Positions 60,076 to 64,000 of a stretch of 64,000 nucleotides of DNA are shown piece after piece. Made by a program: the position numbers and the translations under genes. The DNA lies in assembly GCA_003153435.1 (NCBI GenBank), contig PLYR01000066.1, forward strand, positions 16,168 through 80,167, read 5' to 3'. Each line of letters begins with the position of its first letter. Within the stretch, counting starts at the first letter, position 1. Origin of the DNA: Bacteroidota bacterium (GTDB taxonomy: Bacteria > Bacteroidota > Bacteroidia > Palsa-965). The notes under the pieces are model-generated. The model worked only from the letters and a program-made list of their open reading frames with translations. It was not told where the DNA came from and searched no databases.

Positions 60076-60450
60076 GTGTCCCGTTTTTTCAAAAAACAAA
60101 CCCGTTGGTACAAAGTGTTTGAGTCACTTCTGGAGGCCGAAGAGCGAGTGCCTTTATTTCAAACAGAAACAGTCCTTGCCGGCCATAAAAAGATCTGTCT
60201 GGCCCATACACAAGAAGGGATTTTTGCGGTAGGAGATCGTTGTCCGCATAATGGATTTTCCCTGGGTAAGGGTTGGTGTACCCCTGAACAAACAGTTGTT
60301 TGCCCGCTTCACCGTTATGCCTTCGATTTGCGAACGGGCAGGGCGCGAACAGGTTTGGCTGATTATGTTGACACCTATAAGGTGGAGTCCCGCCCCGATG
60401 GCTTTTTTGTGGGAATTGAAGAAACTGTTTTTACCCTTTTCGGGGAGTGA
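60076..60450 (+). CDS. Rieske [2Fe-2S] domain protein
   Basis: CPHNGFSLGKGWCTPEQTVVCPLHRYAFDLRTG; GTG start. Confidence 0.9.
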   Translation: MSRFFKKQTRWYKVFESLLEAEERVPLFQTETVLAGHKKICLAHTQEGIFAVGDRCPHNGFSLGKGWCTPEQTVVCPLHRYAFDLRTGRARTGLADYVDTYKVESRPDGFFVGIEETVFTLFGE

Positions 60451-60454
60451 GCTA

Positions 60455-61321
60455 TTAAGCCCCGAAACAGTCAGCAAGTGTAAACTTATCCTTCAGCTTC
60501 ACTCCCTTCTCTGTATTCTGCACGGTACAGCATTCTGTAACCGGATCATGCTCAAAGAAGAGGATGTATTCTTCATCTGCCGCTTTACGCAGGAATATTT
60601 CCTTTTCAGTCATCGTAATAAGCGGCCGTGTATCATAAGCCATTACAAAAGGAAGGGGGATATGGGCCGTGGAAGGCAGGAGATCTGCGGTAAAAACGAC
60701 AGTCTTGCCTTTGTAACGTATATGAGGAAGCATCATCGCGTTGGTATGTCCGTTCATAAAGGAAATACCGATTTCCTTTCCAAGTTCTGAGCCGGCACTC
60801 CACTCACTTTCTTTAGAGATCCATTTCAGATGACCACTTTCCTGGATCGGGAGCATGTTTTCTTTGAGAAAACTCGCCTTCTCTCTCGGATTCGGTTTTG
60901 TGGCCCATTCCCAGTGTTGTTCATTGCACCAGTATTGGGCATTCGGGAAGGCCAGTTCAAATCCGGTATGGTCGTTGTTAAACTGGATACTTCCTCCGCA
61001 ATGATCAAAATGAAGATGCGTGAGGAACATATCCGTAATATCTGTTCGGTCGAAGCCTTTTGCCTTCAGAGATTTTTGAAGTGTATCGTTTCCGTGCAGG
61101 TAATAATGGCCCAGAAATTTAGCATCCTGTTTATCTCCAATACCATTATCGATAAGGATGAGTCGGTTGCCATCCTCAATAAGGAGGCAGCGCATGGCCC
61201 AGGAGCACATATTGTTTTCGTCGGGAACATTCGTTTTGCTCCAGATCGATTTTGGAACAACTCCGAACATGGCACCCCCGTCGAGCTTAAAGAACCCTGT
61301 ATCGATTACATGTAATTTCAT
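60455..61321 (-). CDS. MBL-fold metallohydrolase
   Basis: MFLTHLHFDHCGGSIQ, LIDNGIGDK, VVFTADLLPSTAHIP. Confidence 0.93.
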   Translation of the reverse strand: MKLHVIDTGFFKLDGGAMFGVVPKSIWSKTNVPDENNMCSWAMRCLLIEDGNRLILIDNGIGDKQDAKFLGHYYLHGNDTLQKSLKAKGFDRTDITDMFLTHLHFDHCGGSIQFNNDHTGFELAFPNAQYWCNEQHWEWATKPNPREKASFLKENMLPIQESGHLKWISKESEWSAGSELGKEIGISFMNGHTNAMMLPHIRYKGKTVVFTADLLPSTAHIPLPFVMAYDTRPLITMTEKEIFLRKAADEEYILFFEHDPVTECCTVQNTEKGVKLKDKFTLADCFGA

Positions 61322-61331
61322 ATCCAGAAAT

Positions 61332-63395
61332 TTACCAGATTTTAACCCTGTCTTTTACCTCCCTGTACATTTTATCTCCAGGTTTTACATTAAAAGCGGT
61401 ATAGAAGGCTGTAATGTTAGAAAGAGGTCCATTCACCCGGAATTGTGCCGGTGCATGAACATCAGACATAATCTGTTTGGCGAGAGACTCATTCCTTTTC
61501 TGTTGCATCCAGGAATAGGCATAAGCCAGGAAGTAGCGTTGATCGGGGGTTAGCCCATTGATCTTGATCTGCTTTTTCCACTGATCTGTTTTTTTAAAGG
61601 CTTCGTAGCCCATGATTACGCCGCCGAGGTCAGCAATGTTTTCCCCGAGGCAAGCGTAACCTCTGATGTGCATGCTATCGAGAACGGTATACTTGTTGAA
61701 CTGTTCGGCAAGTTTTCTGGAACGTTCGTTGAACTTGCTGCTGTCACTACTGGTCCACCAGTTATTCAAGTTTCCTTTTTCATCATACTGACTTCCTTCA
61801 TCATCAAAACCATGAGTAATCTCGTGACCCATGGTAGAACCACCAACAACTCCGTATAGTGTGGCATCATCCGGCTGCCCCATGCCAAATCCCGGAACAA
61901 TGAGATTGCAGGCAGGGATAACAATTTCATTGTTTGTTGGCTCGTAATAAGCATTATAGGTTTCCGGCGTCATGACCCATTCGGCACGGTCAACCGGCTT
62001 CCCATAACGGGCAATCATGTACTGATAATGCCAGGACCCGATATTCATAATGTTCCCGGCAAGAGAGGTTCGGTTGATGATTAAAGCGGAATGGTCTCTC
62101 CATTTATCAGGGTAGCCCATTTTCATAGTTACTCCATCCAGTTTATGCAAGGCTTTTTTCTTGGTATCGTCCGACATCCAGTCGAGGCTTTTGAGGTGTT
62201 CAGCATATACCGCAAGAATATTCTTGCCCATGGTGGTAAGTCTTTCTTTCGCATCGGCAGGCACATAATGAGCCACATATTCCTGACCCACAATTTCACC
62301 GAGCATGCTTTCGGTCAGGTCAACCATGCGTTTCCATCTTGGTCTCTGAATTTTCGACCCGGTCATCACAGTATGGTTGAAATGAAAATCTTCGAGCTCG
62401 AATTCTTTCCCCATGAATTCTGCAAAACGGTCCAGCAGCTGCCACTTGAAGTAAGGTTTCCAGTTATTATCCGGATCACGAAGGGATTTGTCCATACCAC
62501 TTAGAAACTCAGGTTGACCGGTGATAACGGTATCTACCTTTGGGAGTCCCATGAGCGTAAACATTTCTTTCCAGTTGATAGTCGGGGTCAGGTTGTTGAA
62601 CTTCTCAATCGGCAGTTTATTGTAGTTTTTATAAGGATCCCTGAGATCTTCCATTTTACGGGAGATAGAGGCAAGGTCTGTCTCCAGTGCAAGCACAGAA
62701 TTAGCTTCGGTTCTTGCCTTCGCATCATCATCACCGCTTAGTTTGAACATATTAATCATATGCTCGAAGTAGGCTGTTCTGATTTTAACGGTCCTAGCAT
62801 CATTGTTGAGATAGTAATCTCTGTCAGGTAATCCGATTCCCCCCTGCTGGACGAAGGCCGCATATTTGGAACTCATTTTATCATCTCTGCTGATATAGAA
62901 GGTGAATAAGGTAGGACATCCGAGTGTATGCAGATGAGCGCACTCGCTCAGAATATCGCGGGTGCTTTTCATGTTTTCGATAACTTTCAATTCCTTATCA
63001 AGGGATTTAATTCCTTCTTTTTCCCTGGATATAGTATCCATTGCACTGGCATAGAAGTCACCTATTTTTTGTTTGACCGTTCCTTTAGCTCCTGGATTTG
63101 CGGCACAATCATCACAGATAATATGCAGGATGTGATTGATGCTATCTCCAACGGTAAGGTAGATTCCGTTGCTGCTTTCTGAAGGCGGGATTGGGTTTTT
63201 CCGGAACCATCCGCCATTGGCATAATTCCAGAAATCATTTCCGGGTTTGATGAGGGTATCGCGTTGTGTAGAAAGAGGGTCAGCTTTGAGGATGATGTTC
63301 TCAAAGGAGCTTTTAAGAAACGTGAAGGAACATAAAAGGATTAGGGATCCGAGCAGGATCACGTGGCCTGAACTCAATTTTTTCTTTAAGTGCAT
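61332..63395 (-). CDS. M13 family metallopeptidase (neprilysin-like)
   Basis: GHEITHGFDDEGSQYDEKGN, GENIADLGGV, VNGPLSNITAFYTAFNVKPGDKMY. Confidence 0.96.
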   Translation of the reverse strand: MHLKKKLSSGHVILLGSLILLCSFTFLKSSFENIILKADPLSTQRDTLIKPGNDFWNYANGGWFRKNPIPPSESSNGIYLTVGDSINHILHIICDDCAANPGAKGTVKQKIGDFYASAMDTISREKEGIKSLDKELKVIENMKSTRDILSECAHLHTLGCPTLFTFYISRDDKMSSKYAAFVQQGGIGLPDRDYYLNNDARTVKIRTAYFEHMINMFKLSGDDDAKARTEANSVLALETDLASISRKMEDLRDPYKNYNKLPIEKFNNLTPTINWKEMFTLMGLPKVDTVITGQPEFLSGMDKSLRDPDNNWKPYFKWQLLDRFAEFMGKEFELEDFHFNHTVMTGSKIQRPRWKRMVDLTESMLGEIVGQEYVAHYVPADAKERLTTMGKNILAVYAEHLKSLDWMSDDTKKKALHKLDGVTMKMGYPDKWRDHSALIINRTSLAGNIMNIGSWHYQYMIARYGKPVDRAEWVMTPETYNAYYEPTNNEIVIPACNLIVPGFGMGQPDDATLYGVVGGSTMGHEITHGFDDEGSQYDEKGNLNNWWTSSDSSKFNERSRKLAEQFNKYTVLDSMHIRGYACLGENIADLGGVIMGYEAFKKTDQWKKQIKINGLTPDQRYFLAYAYSWMQQKRNESLAKQIMSDVHAPAQFRVNGPLSNITAFYTAFNVKPGDKMYREVKDRVKIW

Positions 63396-63605
63396 ACGGA
63401 ATGGGTTTGGTTCTGTTCCTTTCCATCAACGGGATTTTAGGAACTTAGCGAAGATACTAAAAAACACTACGCTTTGCCAGCTCCGAAGGGGTTCTGTAAG
63501 AGGAGGTGAAGTAACACTCTGGTGTTAAAAACTATCTCCATAACGGTTCATGGATTGGCCCCGGTTCTGTAAGTTTGGGTGTATTGGATAAGTAAATATT
63601 TAAAC

Positions 63606-64000
63606 ATGAAAATTCATTTTATTGCTATCGGAGGAAGTGCGATGCACAATCTGGCTATTGCGATGTTCAAGAAGGGATTTGTTATTACGGGCTCAGACGA
63701 CGAAATCGAAGAACCGAGCCGATCGCGCCTTGAAAAGAGCGGACTCCTTCCAGCTCATACAGGCTGGTTCCCGGAAAAGCTGGATAAGAGCCTGGATGCT
63801 GTAATCCTTGGAATGCATGCACGGGCAGATAACCCGGAGCTACTCAGAGCAAACGAACTGGGACTGAGGGTCTATTCTTATCCTGAATATATCTATGAAC
63901 AAACGAAAGATAAAATGAGAATCGTTGTTGGTGGCAGCCATGGCAAAACGACGATTACGGCTATGATCCTTCATGTGCTGGCTGCTTTGAAGATTGATTG
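63606..64000 (+). CDS. mpl: UDP-N-acetylmuramate:L-alanyl-gamma-D-glutamyl-meso-diaminopimelate ligase (Mpl/MurC-like), 5' part truncated by window edge
   Basis: Direct translation MKIHFIAIGGSAMHNLAIAMFKKGFVITGSDDEIEEPSRSRL...VILGMHARADNPELLRA...VVGGSHGKTTITAMILHVL. Confidence 0.88.
   Translation, partial: MKIHFIAIGGSAMHNLAIAMFKKGFVITGSDDEIEEPSRSRLEKSGLLPAHTGWFPEKLDKSLDAVILGMHARADNPELLRANELGLRVYSYPEYIYEQTKDKMRIVVGGSHGKTTITAMILHVLAALKID

Overview
This 64-kb window looks chromosomal and, by gene content, comes from a Bacteroidota (Bacteroidetes-type) bacterium. The indicators are gldF/gldG, PorP/SprF, T9SS C-terminal sorting domains, a long C-terminal tail on S16, and TAnnTTTG-like promoters. 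About 59 protein genes are supportable. Most are housekeeping: dnaN, lysC-lysA, msrA, ribD, prmC, ligA, dapA, rimM, rpsP, dnaE, dnaA, phoH, purC and the 5' part of mpl. I found no rRNA, tRNA, CRISPR array or intact insertion sequence. The best candidates for something under-described are: (1) a five-gene Dlt-like cassette at 4.85-10.09 kb (adenylation enzyme, carrier protein, MBOAT, DltD-like protein with an apparently substituted SGNH triad, and a secreted repeat/propeller-like protein) in a Gram-negative context; (2) an M61-type peptidase whose HExxH reads HNFMH; (3) a small accessory patch at 36.8-40.6 kb with a GIY-YIG-like protein, a small secreted protein, a helical-repeat protein flanked by a perfect 14-bp inverted repeat, and a probable catalytically dead or domesticated IS1595-type transposase behind a 10-bp tandem repeat. 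All family calls come from reading motifs by eye; no searches were run.
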